Assembly: GCA_023055355.1 (NCBI GenBank)
Contig: JALJCS010000004.1
Coordinates: forward strand, 14,228,001-14,292,000
DNA from: Agelaius tricolor
Taxonomy: Eukaryota > Chordata > Aves > Passeriformes > Icteridae
Direction of reading: 5' to 3'
Length of the DNA stretch: 64,000 nucleotides
The number at the start of each line of letters is the position of its first letter. Within the stretch, counting starts at the first letter, position 1. The position numbers and the translations under genes are program-made. Under the pieces are notes generated by a model that was not told the DNA's origin, searched no databases, and worked only from the letters and a program-made list of their open reading frames with translations. Positions 23,431 to 35,545 of the stretch are shown here, in pieces.

Positions 23431-26400
23431 GAGTGATGGACACCAGCTGGAGCTCTTGACACCTTAGAGTAACTGAGTAAACTTCTGCAAAGCAGGTACT
23501 GTAAAGACCAATTATTCCTTTTCCAGGGTGTAGGGAAACACATTTTTAGCAAAACCAATAAAATACCAGATTACTTCTTTCTCAACAATAACACCTTAAG
23601 ACTTGCTGCTGTTTTTTCTAGCTGATTTGCATTTATCTAGCTACTCCTTTTAGGAGCTCCACTCTCCTCTACCTCTCTGATGACTTCAAGCTTGTAGCTC
23701 TGTAACTCCACAGTCAGTGTTGGGTCAGCTTGTGCCTTGTGCAAGACCGTGTAGAACCACAGGCAGCCTCCTCCATATAAGAGTCAGCAGCTGCTCAGCA
23801 TGAAAACCTGGCTTAAATTTAGTAGAAGAAAAGGATTAAGGAAGCTTTCCATCAACAAACTAGAAAAAAACCAAATCAGCAGAAATAAAGCAACCCAGCT
23901 TTAGACTGTATTAATCAGAGAGGTCTGCACTCCTTTCCTGTGCCAGTACTTTACAAAGTCTGAGGATAAAGCAGATCAGTTTCATCAGCAGATCAGAAAT
24001 ATTGATGCAGTTCCCTTGTTTTTCTGGGAGTAGTCTTTTTTGCTGTTTATCCACAGCTGCCCCTCCTTCTGCCAGCTCTCCTGGCTGTCCCTACAGCACT
24101 AACCTGCTGAATGACTTTTCCTCCATAACCCCTGGGGTTCCTTAGCTATGCTGGGCAGCATGTGCAGATCAGCCACCTTTCTGGAGATGCAATTTCCTCC
24201 TGTAGTTTGTTGTGAGAGTATAAGGAAGAACTCACAGAAATAAGTGCAAGCAACAGGCTTGATATTTAGGTGTGTTTTTTAAAAAACTAACTCTGCTCAG
24301 TCCCCATATTTTTCAACAGCCTTGAGGGTACTGCCAGCACCCTATGTTCTTTAAAACAGACACACTGAGCTAGACCCTGCTCCACCGTCTGACCCCGTTC
24401 AGATCACAGTGTTCTCCTAAGGTTTGTTAGAAATCCTGCTAAAATGATCCATGATATTAAGAGCTATGGAGCTAAAGAGACCAGTAGTCATTTTGGTGGG
24501 AGTCCTCACATAGTGTGAAAATCTCCAAGTGCCTTCAAGCTGCTGTCACAAGGATGTCAGACACCATGTCTTACAGCATGCTTGAAGAAATCTGCTTGGA
24601 CATGCAAAGCACTGAATGCAAAGATTATCTTTGAGGCCAGAACTCCATTGCCAGGGTCAGATCAAGAATAACCAGGAGGTTCCTGGGTGCCTGGGCCACC
24701 CCTAACACCCACTGATCATAAGGCAGACCCCTCTGCAGCCCTGCAGTGGGCCTTGCCTGCGAAGCATAGTTTCTTTAGGCTACTTCTGCCTTGGAAGGTG
24801 AAATTTACTACTTTAGTGCTGAAACTGGAGACTGGGCGCTGTGACCTCTCTGTCAGCACTGTCTGAAATCCTGTCTTGTGTGAGGTTGAGGAGCCAGCAG
24901 AGAAATTCAGACCTTCAAATTTTGGTGGGTGATGTTATAAGAAGTAGATAGTAAGAATCCAGGACACCTTTCTGGAGAAGAAGAGCCCATGCAGAAAGGA
25001 TTGGCTGTTGCCCATCATAATGGAAGTTTTCTGCTGGCACAGGAAATGAGAAAAGTTGTAGATGAGTACATCATCTCTGAGCTGGGAGAAAGCACTTTGT
25101 TTGACTGACATGGCCTACAAAGGGGATTTGACTAACTCTTGGTGTGTCTAAGTGTCAGTAGAGAAACAGAGAGCACAGTCACACTGAAAAATGGGTCACC
25201 TTTACTTCCAGCTCCTTGGTATGTGCCAGGAGACAGATCAAGGGCAAATTTTACAAGTGACAGTCTGCATCAATGCCAGGAGCCTAAAAGCCTGAAAAGT
25301 GTTTGGCTCCGTGATTAATAAGATGTTAACAAGTTCCTATGACGAGATGGCATTCACTGGAGAACTGAGTGGGAGTTCTGGTGTGAACCCCTTGATCTGC
25401 TGCTTGAGGTGCATACACTGTCATTGCAAACAGCAAGGCTGTCAGGTGGCTGCTGGAACTACCAAACAGTAACTGACTTACACTCCTAGAGGATGCTAAA
25501 AGTGTACAGTCAAGAATAAAATTACAGAGCACATGGGTAAGCACTGCCCATTGAGAAAAAAAGGCATGGTTTTGTAAAGCTGTGTGCTGCCCCATTTGCC
25601 TGATGGGTCTTTGTGGATCATCCTCCAGAAAAAAAGTGCTGGCACCAGTTTATTCAGCATGTCCATCAAAATGCTGGAAATGATGTGAATGAGAAAATTT
25701 AATGTATTTTGTGCAGAGAATGCAGGTCTTTTGTGTTGTCTCCAAGAAAGCATGCTGGATACAGAGAATGGAAAGAAAAGAGCAATTAAAATGTCTGTGG
25801 AGATGAAAAAACTTTCAAAGGACACTAAAAAGGTAGGAGCTATTAGTCTGGGACTGAACTGAAGGCTATCAGACTGGCATATCCAAAATCAGTAAATAGG
25901 AGCCCAAGCTTAAAGTGGAACTATAGCTCATCAAATCCTACAATACTGGATCCAAGGGGGTGATTTAAAACAGAAAAGAAAGAAACTGCTTCTGCACAGA
26001 GGAGTATACAGAGGGGAAGGGAATTCTTGGAACTTGTTGGCATAGGAAGTTGTGGGAGCAGACTGTGTCACAAAGAGCTGGAGAAACTTGTGTAAGGGAA
26101 TGGGCTTGTGCCTTTTGCTGATGCAGCTTTTCCTGCTGCCACAGCTGGACACATGGTATTAGCTGAAAGAACTACTGTGCAGCAGCAGTAGTGTTTTTTT
26201 TCTCTCTTAACCATGTCTGCTCACTCCTGATCCCATATATTTTCTCCAACAGTTCACTCCTCCTTTAGGAGGCTCCTTCGAGGAGCTGTGTGATGGACAG
26301 TGTCAGATGGGACAGAGAGAGACACCCATATTGGACAAGATCCTGTCTGGTCCCTAGCTGGATGGGGTGTCTCCCATGTGGCTCTGTAGCTTTCCCAGCC

Positions 26401-29027
26401 CTGCACTGCACTGCACTGTCGACATGGATTGATGTGGTGTGGGCATCCCAAAGCACGTGCACCATGCAGCACTGGAGCAAGGCCTGCAGGGCAGGGTGCA
26501 TGAGCACACACTGGCTGGTGCCACTCAACCCCTGAGACAAGGCAGGCCCACTTCTCTCTGCGATCTTTCCTGACTAAATTGTTTTCATTATGGGGCTAAG
26601 AGCTGACCCAAAAAGAGGGTCAAGTTATTAAAAATAAAAAAGTAAGGGAGGATGAAACAAAACAGAGGAAAGAAAGCTCTGGTCTAAAATGTTTGAGATG
26701 TCAGCCTCATAAATTCAGCATCAGCTTCCTTTGGTCCTCAAACCAAGTCAGCTCTAATGCTATTTGCAGATATAGATTGGTGTCTTTTTCATTACTGTTA
26801 TCAAATGATGCATTTGTGGTGCAGCTTCAGAGCCCTTTCTGCCCTGGTAAGTGGATTATGCATCCTGGTGCCAGCACTACTTGAGCTATACTTTTAATAC
26901 TAAAAATAACAAAGAAATAATAAAATATCTCCCAGGCTTTTAGATTTTCTTCTTTTTCTTTTTCAAAGATCAAATTAAGATATTTATATCTCAACAGGCA
27001 GAAAGGACCTGACCCCTGCTTTGTTAGCAAAATGTGACAAGAAGCACTTTCTTAGCGTTTGCAATCACCGCTATTGTCAGCTAAACTTCTGGGAAATGGT
27101 GACACTGTTTCTTCTTGCTGCTCAAAGCTGAGCCAAGCTTCACAAGATGAATATCCCCTCTGCAGGCTGGCTGGTTGCCTGATGTCGCTAAGGCGTTTTG
27201 CATCCCCCTGCCAGCACCGGGTATGAGGGAGGAATGAGTTGCTGCCCCTTCCTAAGACTGCTAGAGTGGAAGTAGAGAGGTCCATTGTCCCTCTCCCAGT
27301 GCACATCCAACCACATTGCATCCATACTTCCAGCCACAGGTGGCACATTTTATGCCCGTGTTTGGCAGGCTCACCCACCTGGCAGTTGTGCTGCTTGCAG
27401 ATGCCCCAGGAAGCAGTGCATTTCTTTTGGAGCCCAACAGCAGTGTCATCTGTTTTGCTTCATATGAGTAGTAAACCTGACTGTGGCTCTTTAAAGGAGC
27501 ATTTCTCTCCCTTTAGGGTTAATGTCACCACTGCCCAGTAAAGAGGAGACGCTGGCAGAAGTCTGAGTGCTCTTGAGTCTGATGAAGAATGGACAGTTTT
27601 TCTCTACCAGAAATATATTAGTGTGACAGTAGGTATTTTGGAGCCCATTTTTCACATTTTTCTGGGTCTGTCATATTATTTCCCTTCTTATTATTTGCCT
27701 GTTTAAATCCTAAGGATACAGAAAGAAGCTGGATAGTTCTGAACTCACGTAGTAACATGGAAGCACATGGGACGTAATTTCATGTGTGATCACAGGCACA
27801 AGCTGGTACAGGAATCTCTGGGTCCACTCTGTCAGCACCTGTTCAGCCAGCAGAGGTAAACCTCAGCTGGAAGGATTTTGGGAGTTCATTTACTTGCGAC
27901 CCATCTGAAGCTCTGTGAGCCTGATGGTTTTATGCTTTAGTTTTTTGTGTTTCTCCTCAACTGCCTATGATTCTTCCAATGCATGTGTGAGATTCACCTC
28001 AAATCCTGATTGCTGCCATGACCTGTGTTCTCTCCACCCTCACTACTCTCCCCTCTTTCCACAGGGACAGCATGTTCTTAAGCACTGAGTGGGGACATAT
28101 TCACTGATGTACATGCAGTTAAAATATTACTAAACATCAGTGAAGCAAGGATGAAAAGATTACCTGAGATCAAAAGTGGTATATAAAAATAACACCAGAA
28201 GAGAAATGCAGGCTCTGCAATGTGCTCTTCCAGTAAGAACAGTATTGACCAAAGAGTGAAATAAAAGGTGGAAACATGAGCTACAATCAATTTTTTGTTT
28301 TTTTTTTTTTTAACTTTAAAAAAAAGGAAAGAGACTTAAACACTTGACAGCTGCTGAGTCAGGTCTATAGCACCCAGCATGTCAGACTCATACTAAAGAG
28401 ATAGTAAGTGAGAAGCCAGGCAGTTCTGTAGGTGCTGCATAAAGACCTGCAGAAGTCATCAAGCTGGGATGAGTTTATCATGATAGTCATGAGCTTGCTG
28501 ATCAATTCAAAACTATCTTGACTTCAGATGGTCTTGGATCTCTGTAACACTGTAACTCTGTAACACTGCACTGTGGGAATGAATCCATTTAACTTGCTAA
28601 ACATTAAAGTTTAAATCTGCAAAACAAATAAGACATTTTGCTGTCTTTCTACCATTAGTGTTGAGACCTCATCACCCTATGCACTTCAGCAGGTTTGAAA
28701 TCTCATCCTCCTTCATCCTTACAGAGATTCTGATGAGAAGGCAAAAGAAAAAGAGAAAAAGATGCAGGACCAGAATTTCAGTAGATAGAAATCTGTGTTG
28801 CTTAACTGAAGACAATGGAACCACACTGAACTATTACCCCAGTTAAGCTTTTGTCCATAATGGCTGCAGAGATCTCAAGAGCAATAAATGGCCAATAAAT
28901 TGAATGCCATAACTTACAGCCACTGGAAAGAAACTTGGTGTCAGAAACCACAGAGCACAAAAAAATTTGTTATATTAACAGGTCTGACTTTCTGCAGGCT
29001 GTGTAAGAAAGATATTAACATCTTAAA
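23431..29027. other. intergenic DNA, no gene seen
   Basis: No coding exon or repeat family was recognised. The stretch at 26200-26560 and that at 27050-27540 are GC-richer and hold overlapping open frames in both directions, without domain signatures. Poly-T and poly-A runs lie at about 28290-28327. Confidence 0.5.
28290..28327. repeat. T-rich then A-rich low-complexity tract
   Basis: A T-run interrupted by one G is followed by AACTTT and a run of A's, forming a short A/T inverted arrangement. Confidence 0.7.
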
Positions 29028-29508
29028 GAGTGTCCAAAGGAGGGCAACCAAGATGGTGAAGGGTCTTCAGGGTAAGAGAAGGGTCCTGAGGAGAAACCAT
29101 ATGAGGAACAGCTGAGGTCCCTTGATCTGTTCCGCCTGGAGGAGAGGAGACTGAGGGGAGACCTCATTACAGTCATCAACTTCCTCATGAGTGGGAGAGG
29201 AGGGGCAGACACTGATCTCTTCTCTGTGGTGACCAGTGACAGGACCTGAAGGAATGGCCTTAACTTGTGTCCGGGAAGGTTTAGATTAAGTATTTGGAAA
29301 AGATTCATCCCCCAGAGGGTGGTTGGGCACTGGAACAGGCTCCTCAGGGAAGTGGTCACAACACCAACCCTGAGAGAGATCAAGTGTTTGGACAATACAT
29401 TCAGGCACATGGTGTGATTCTTGAAGATAGTGCTGTGCAGGGCAAGGACCTGAACTTGGTGATCCTTGTGGGTCTCTTCCAATGAACACATTCTGTGTGA
29501 TTATTTAA
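29028..29508 (+). mobile_element. CR1 LINE, 5'-truncated 3' end
   Basis: This is the plus-strand CR1 3' region: 'gtccaaaggagggcaac', 'ggagaggagactgagggga', 'ccccagagggtggtt', 'ggaacaggctcctcagg' and the terminal 'gatccttgtgggtctcttc' with 'acattctgtgtgatt'. Open frames on the minus strand (29015-29491, 158 codons) are antisense to it. The copy is only moderately diverged. Confidence 0.92.
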
Positions 29509-31879
29509 CACATTGATCAGGTGGCCAGGATAAATAGGGGAACATAAAATCAAATGCAACATATTAAAAATCAAGCAAAAATAGCAGGGGGCACAAATAC
29601 ACAGTCTGCAAAGACATTGGGATCTAGCACAGGGGGAATAGTAGGAGATATTGCCTTTGATTTTAAGAGCTTGGAACTCTGTTTATTTGAGGGGAAGAAT
29701 GACATCATTGTCTAACTATGTCAGCTAGAAAGGTTTAATGTGAGGAGAGATCATTACGGAAAAATAATGGAGTCAGCCACCGAGTCCATATCAGCTAGAA
29801 AGACACAGCTGTCAGCTTTTCTTCACTTAGACCAGGAGTTAAGCACACACATAGGAAGAAGACAAGTTCGATCTCCTGCGCTCATGCAGCTCAGATGTAG
29901 GTTGACTGGTAGGGCTCAGGATCAGCCAGCCAGCTGACAATCAATCCTAAAAGCAAATGCTCCATGAAGCAAGGAGATGAAGATTGTAGCTTAGGTCAAC
30001 CCTTAGCTCGTGTTTCTCCAGGCACAGCACAAATATTAAGTTCTGCTTCTACAAGCAGACAGTGGCTGAGATGAAGAATTAATTGCCTTGGGAAGAGCCT
30101 GGACAGATTTTCAACATTTTTCAGAGGTTTCTGCTTCCTTTTGGCAGTTTTATAGTGGAGCAGATACCTTCTTCATGAAGAGATTGAATTTTCATGAATT
30201 CTCTTGTCAGACGACAGTCTAAGGTGGCCTGAAGCATTCACATAGCAGGACATGATAGCTTGCCTCAAAACACTGACCATTCTTAACAGTGGTGACTGAT
30301 GGGGCTTCTCAGCATCACCACCTTACCATGCCCTTTTCCCCTTCATTGACTGCACCTTCTTTCTTGGGTAACTATCTCTTGGCTTTCTTTAAGTCTTGTT
30401 TGCCAAGACCCAAGGAGGGCCTTATCTCCCCATAGTGAAGGAAGACGGGTTTAATCAGTACAGGTGGCCATGGGTTGCTCAATGCACTACATGAAAAACT
30501 AGAAAAAAAAAAAAAGGGAGGATGTAAGCATGAAAGTGCTTGAAAGTGGAGATTTACAATGTTGGAGCCTTGAGCCAGGCAGTTAACTCACAGTGTCTTT
30601 GTAAGAAGGCTGCCTTCTCCTTTTTGCCCTTTGTCCCCTGAGTAATTAAAAATCCAGTGGTAACTGCTGTGACAGTAGCTGATATGTCAGTGTTGTTAGT
30701 TCTCATTGCAGGGTATTCGCTGGGCTGCCAAGCCAAATGAGCACTGCTCCACCAAAGTCATTCAAATGTCTCCAGATTACAGCAGCTGAGAATCATTTTT
30801 ACTAGTTGCAATAAATAACAATCCTGACAACCTGGCTTGGATTCAAAGTGCACTGCAAAATTTTATGCAAGTTGTTGGAATGAAATTATTCTGGAGGCTC
30901 CAGGCACTCCTCTGGGACACAAAAATTAATGACCAGCACTTAAGTTTATCAGAATTTAAAAGAAAAATGTCCCCCAGCAGCCTCCAGTAGTGCCTCTTTG
31001 TTTTATTAATCTTTGGAGATTGATGCAGATTTCAGCTAGGAAGACAAAATTTAGATGAGAAAAAATATAACCAGAGGCTTGTCAGAAAATGACCATCAGC
31101 TTTCAGTGCAAGGGCAACGGGATACTGAAAAATGTATATTTATCTATGTAATTCTATATAATGCTAATACACATATCCATCTATCTATGTACAGATAAAG
31201 CTATTATGTATAATGTATGTTATGCATATCTGCAATGTATCTTCCCATTGCAAATATGTGGAGTGAATGTTCAAAAAAGTTCAAGGCAGCTCTTTTTGAA
31301 GCACATGTGTTGAGAATGGGAAATCTGCAAGCCAGGAGAATTCCTTGGGGCTGTTGACTTCAGAAGTTTGAAAATTTGTGAATTTGTACATAGCAGAGAG
31401 ATGGCCATTATAGTAGATGTAACACACTGGTAGGAGAGAGGAAAATGAGGGGAACTTATCTCTCCTTTGGATGTCTTACAGTCAAGCTGCCTCTGATGCA
31501 TAAGGACAGGTAGGTAATTGAGATTACTACCCATGATATCCAGCACACTTGCATACTGAGTGCTGAGATCAGTTGGTAAGAGATATCATGAGGTCTTCAA
31601 GGAAGTTTTAGTGCTCGTGTGGAGTCAGAAATGCTGTTCTTTTGCTACCCTTGCAAGACCATTCTTGCTCACCTTGCAATAAGGTGAGCCCTTTCCTTCA
31701 GAAGGAAAGGGATGACTGGGGAAATGAGGATATTGCATAGTAAGAAGGAGGGAGACTTGACATGGTGAACATATATACATGTATATATGTTCACTTTCTC
31801 ACTGTTTGGAACACTGTCCTCCTATATCACTCACAATTTAAACCTTCTGCATGAAGGTAGGCAGCCAGGAGTTGCTAAG
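29509..31879. other. intergenic DNA, no gene seen
   Basis: No exon or repeat family was recognised. There is an A-run at about 30499-30514, a TA-rich stretch (31130-31250) and a perfect 30-bp palindrome at 31765-31794, listed separately. Confidence 0.5.
31765..31794. repeat. perfect 30-bp palindrome
   Basis: The sequence reads identically on both strands from GTGAAC at 31765 to GTTCAC at 31794, with a CATG centre flanked by alternating TA. It has no spacer, so it could extrude as a short cruciform. No function is known to me. Confidence 0.9.
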
Positions 31880-32130
31880 TCATGATGTAAGTAATTTGAG
31901 GAATAGCTGAAGGAGCTGGGATTGTTTAGCCTGGAGAAAAGGGAGAATTATCATTCTCTGCAGCTACCTGAAAAGAGGCCGTAGCCACGTAGAGGTCAGT
32001 CTCTTCTCCCAGTGGTGGGACAAGAGGAAATGGCCTCAAGCTGCACCAGGAGAGGTGCAGGTTGGATGTCAAAAGCATCACTGAATTTCATCACTGAAAG
32101 GGTGGCTAAGCATTGGAATGTGCTGCCCAG
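31880..32130 (+). mobile_element. CR1 LINE 3' region, left part
   Basis: Plus-strand CR1: 'gattgtttagcctggagaaa', 'agaggaaatggcctcaagc', 'ccaggagaggtgcaggttgg', then 'cattggaatgtgctgcccag'. It stops at 32130, where the LTR/minisatellite insertion begins. The same element resumes at 35250. Confidence 0.88.
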
Positions 32131-35100
32131 TCTCTCGGTCCCTCTGTGAGCCTCTCAGGAGCCCTGGGCCAGTCCCGAGTCGGCAGACACCGGGGGGCAG
32201 CCCCAACACGGCCGACAGCGGGGAGACACTGTGTGTGTGTGCCCCGAGGGTGCTGAGGGCACCTGGGCTGGCAGGGAGACACTGTCTGTGTGTGCCCCGA
32301 GGGTACTGAGGGCACCTGGGCTGGCAGGGAGACACTGTCTGTGTGTGCCCCGAGGGTACTGAGGGCACCTGGGCTAGAGGGAGACACTCTCTGTGTGTGC
32401 CCCGAGGGTGCTGAGGGCACCTGGGCTGGGGGGAGACACTCTCTGTGTGTGCCCCGAGGGTGCTGAGGGCACCTGGGCTGGCAGGGAGACACTGTCTGTG
32501 TGTGCCCCGAGGGTGCTGAGGGCACCTGGGCTAGAGGGAGACACTGTCTGTGTGTGCCCCGAGGGTGCTGAGGGCACCTGGGCTGGCAGGGAGACACTGT
32601 CTGTGTGTGCCCCGAGGGTGCTGAGGGCACCTGGGCTGGCAGGGAGACACTGTCTGTGTGTGCCCCGAGGGTGCTGAGGGCACCTGGGCTGGCAGCAGGG
32701 AGACACTCTCTGTGTGTGCCCTGAGGGTGCTGAGGGCACCTGGGCTGGCAGGGAGACACTGTCTGTGTGTGCCCCAAGGGTGCTGAGGGCACCTGGGCTA
32801 GAGGGAGACACTCTCTGTGTGTGCCCCAAGGGTGCTGAGGGCACCTGGGCTGGCAGGGAGACACTGTCTGTGTGTGCCCCGAGGGTGCTGAGGGCACCTG
32901 GGCTGGGGGGAGACACTCTCTGTGTGTGCCCCGAGGGTGCTGAGGGCACCTGGGCTGGGGGGAGACACTCTCTGTGTGTGCCCCGAGGGTGCTGAGGGCA
33001 CCTGGGCTGGCAGGGAGACACTGTCTGTGTGTGCCCCGAGGGTGCTGAGGGCACCTGGGCTAGAGGGAGACACTGTCTGTGTGTGCCCCGAGGGTGCTGA
33101 GGGCACCTGGGCTGGCAGGGAGACACTGTCTGTGTGTGCCCCGAGGGTGCTGAGGGCACCTGGGCTGGCAGCAGGGAGACACTCTCTGTGTGTGCCCTGA
33201 GGGTGCTGAGGGCACCTGGGCTGGCAGGGAGACACTGTCTGTGTGTGCCCCAAGGGTGCTGAGGGCACCTGGGCTAGAGGGAGACACTCTCTGTGTGTGC
33301 CCCAAGGGTGCTGAGGGCACCTGGGCTGGCAGGGAGACACTGTCTGTGTGTGCCCCGAGGGTGCTGAGGGCACCTGGGCTGGGGGGAGACACTCTCTGTG
33401 TGTGCCCCGAGGGTGCTGAGGGCACCTGGGCTGGGGGGAGACACTCTCTGTGTGTGCCCCGAGGGTGCTGAGGGCACCTGGGCTGGCAGGGAGACACTGT
33501 CTGTGTGTGCCCCGAGGGTGCTGAGGGCACCTGGGCTAGAGGGAGACACTGTCTGTGTGTGCCCCGAGGGTGCTGAGGGCACCTGGGCTGGCAGGGAGAC
33601 ACTGTCTGTGTGTGCCCCGAGGGTGCTGAGGGCACCTGGGCTGGCAGGGAGACACTGTCTGTGTGTGCCCCGAGGGTGCTGAGGGCACCTGGGCTGGCAG
33701 CAGGGAGACACTCTCTGTGTGTGCCCTGAGGGTGCTGAGGGCACCTGGGCTGGCAGGGAGACACTGTCTGTGTGTGCCCCAAGGGTGCTGAGGGCACCTG
33801 GGCTAGAGGGAGACACTCTCTGTGTGTGCCCCAAGGGTGCTGAGGGCACCTGGGCTGGCAGGGAGACACTGTCTGTGTGTGCCCCGAGGGTGCTGAGGGC
33901 ACCTGGGCTGGGGGGAGACACTCTCTGTGTGTGCCCCGAGGGTGCTGAGGGCACCTGGGCTGGGGGGAGACACTCTCTGTGTGTGCCCCGAGGGTGCTGA
34001 GGGCACCTGGGCTGGCAGGGAGACACTGTCTGTGTGTGCCCCGAGGGTGCTGAGGGCACCTGGGCTAGAGGGAGACACTGTCTGTGTGTGCCCCGAGGGT
34101 GCTGAGGGCACCTGGACTGGCAGGGAGACACTGTCTGTGTGTGCCCCGAGGGTGCTGAGGGCACCTGGGCTGGCAGCAGGGAGACACTCTCTGTGTGTGC
34201 CCTGAGGGTGCTGAGGGCACCTGGGCTGGCAGGGAGACACTGTCTGTGTGTGCCCCAAGGGTGCTGAGGGCACCTGGGCTAGAGGGAGACACTCTCTGTG
34301 TGTGCCCCAAGGGTGCTGAGGGCACCTGGGCTGGCAGGGAGACACTGTCTGTGTGTGCCCCGAGGGTGCTGAGGGCACCTGGGCTAGAGGGAGACACTCT
34401 CTGTGTGTGCCCCAAGGGTGCTGAGGGCACCTGGGCTGGCAGGGAGACACTGTGTGTGTGTGCCCTGAGGGTGCTGAGGGCACCTGGGCTGGCAGGGAGA
34501 CACTCTCTGTGCCCCGAGGGTACTGAGGGCACCTGGGCTGACAGGGAAACACTCTCTGTGTGTGCCCCGAGGGTACTGAGGGCACCTGGGCTGGCAGGGA
34601 GACACTCTCTGTGTGTGCCCCGAGGGTACTGAGGGCACCTGGACTGGCAGGGAGACACTGTCTGTGTGTGCCCCGAGGGTACTGAGGGCACCTGGGCTGG
34701 GGGGAGACACTCTCTGTGTGTGCCCCGAGGGTGCTGAGGGCACCTGGGCTGGGCGTCTTTGCAGCACAAGAGACACCAGAGACATTGGTAGAAGAGAAAG
34801 GGCCGACTCTTAGCAGGGGTTAATCCAAGGTTTTATTAGGATCCCAAAGGAGCTCCTGCACCTCAGGAGCCTCCTGCCGAGAGGTCACGTTTAAAGGGAG
34901 GTGGAAACCAAAAGTAGATAACATTTTACCAACCAATGAGTGACCCTAAGGGATGGGTACTAGGGGATAGACATTTAGGACAGCGTATGGGGCAAGGCTT
35001 GGGGGGCTGACCCCTGGCCTCTGGCTGATCACTCGACGACCTGGACCAAAACTTCTGGATGGAGGGATGGGATTCTGAGTGATTGACAGAGAGCCAGGGT

Positions 35101-35249
35101 GGGGGTTTGTGGATGATCTCATCCAGGGAGAGGGATAACACAGGTAAAGGGAGGGGGGCACAGTCTGGGATAAACCATTTGGGAAAAATACAGGGATACA
35201 AAACAAAACTACTTCAAAGTATTACAAAGTATGAAAACACACTACAACA
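32131..35249 (-). mobile_element. LTR insertion carrying an expanded minisatellite
   Basis: A 3,119-bp block interrupts the CR1 and is flanked by the pentamer CCCAG (32126-32130 and 35250-35254). Removing the block and one pentamer restores normal CR1 order ('gctgcccag' then 'caaagcagagaaatcacc'). On the minus strand it starts TGTTGTAGTG at 35249. It has a TATA-like TTTAAA (34890-34895 on +) and an AATAAA (TTTATT, 34832-34837 on +), then runs into the 53-bp tandem array in the U5-side region. The far end reads ...CGAGAGA instead of the usual CA, so that boundary, or the terminal bases, may be altered. No retroviral genes are present. Confidence 0.75.
32221..34753. repeat. 53-bp minisatellite, about 48 copies, with higher-order repeat
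   Basis: The unit is 53 bp: GGTGCTGAGGGCACCTGGGC, then a variable linker, then a GAGACACT-CTGTGTGTG-CCCC block. Linkers are CTGGCAGG, CTAGAG, CTGGGG or CTGGCAGCAGG, so unit length varies by a few bases. ACTCTC/ACTGTC and CCCGAG/CCCAAG/CCCTGAG variants mark individual units. The rare CCCTGAG unit recurs with the T at 32722, 33198, 33727 and 34203, that is, at spacings of 476, 529 and 476 bp. The order of variants between them is the same. This is a 9-unit higher-order repeat, with one extra unit in the middle copy. Flanking units are more diverged and include GGTACTGAG forms. The long open frames reported here on both strands are by-products of a stop-poor unit whose length is not a multiple of three. 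Confidence 0.97.
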
Positions 35250-35400
35250 CCCAGCAAAGCAGAGAAATCACCATCCCTGGAAGTGTTCAAGAAACAACTG
35301 GCTGTGGCGCTTAGAACTAGAGTTCAGTTGACATCATGCTGTTCAGTCAAAGGTCGGACATGATTAGGGAGGTTCTTTCCAACATTCATGATCCTGTGTT
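35250..35400 (+). mobile_element. CR1 LINE 3' region, right part
   Basis: This is the continuation of the CR1 at 31880-32130. 'aaatcaccatccctggaag' and 'tgttcaagaaacaactgg' are followed by 'ggttctttccaacattcatg' and the terminal 'atcctgtgttgtg'. Same orientation, 3' end intact. Confidence 0.85.
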
Positions 35401-35545
35401 GTGAAAATACACTTCTTGGACAGGTCAGGTTGCACATTCACATATCTCCAGGCAAACAGAGGATTTGAACACAGCTCCTTGTGTGATGTGCTATTAACTA
35501 AGGAGTACCTTTTTTGGTATAAGCTTGAACATACCCAGAGTCAAG

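Noticed and set aside
29015..29491. 158-codon minus-strand open frame
   Set aside because: It is antisense to the CR1 3' region at 29028-29508.
32106..34785. Open frames of 190-296 codons on the minus strand and 90-145 codons on the plus strand inside the tandem array
   Set aside because: They are the repeating translation of a stop-poor 53-bp minisatellite, shift phase every unit, and appear on both strands. Nothing supports a protein gene.
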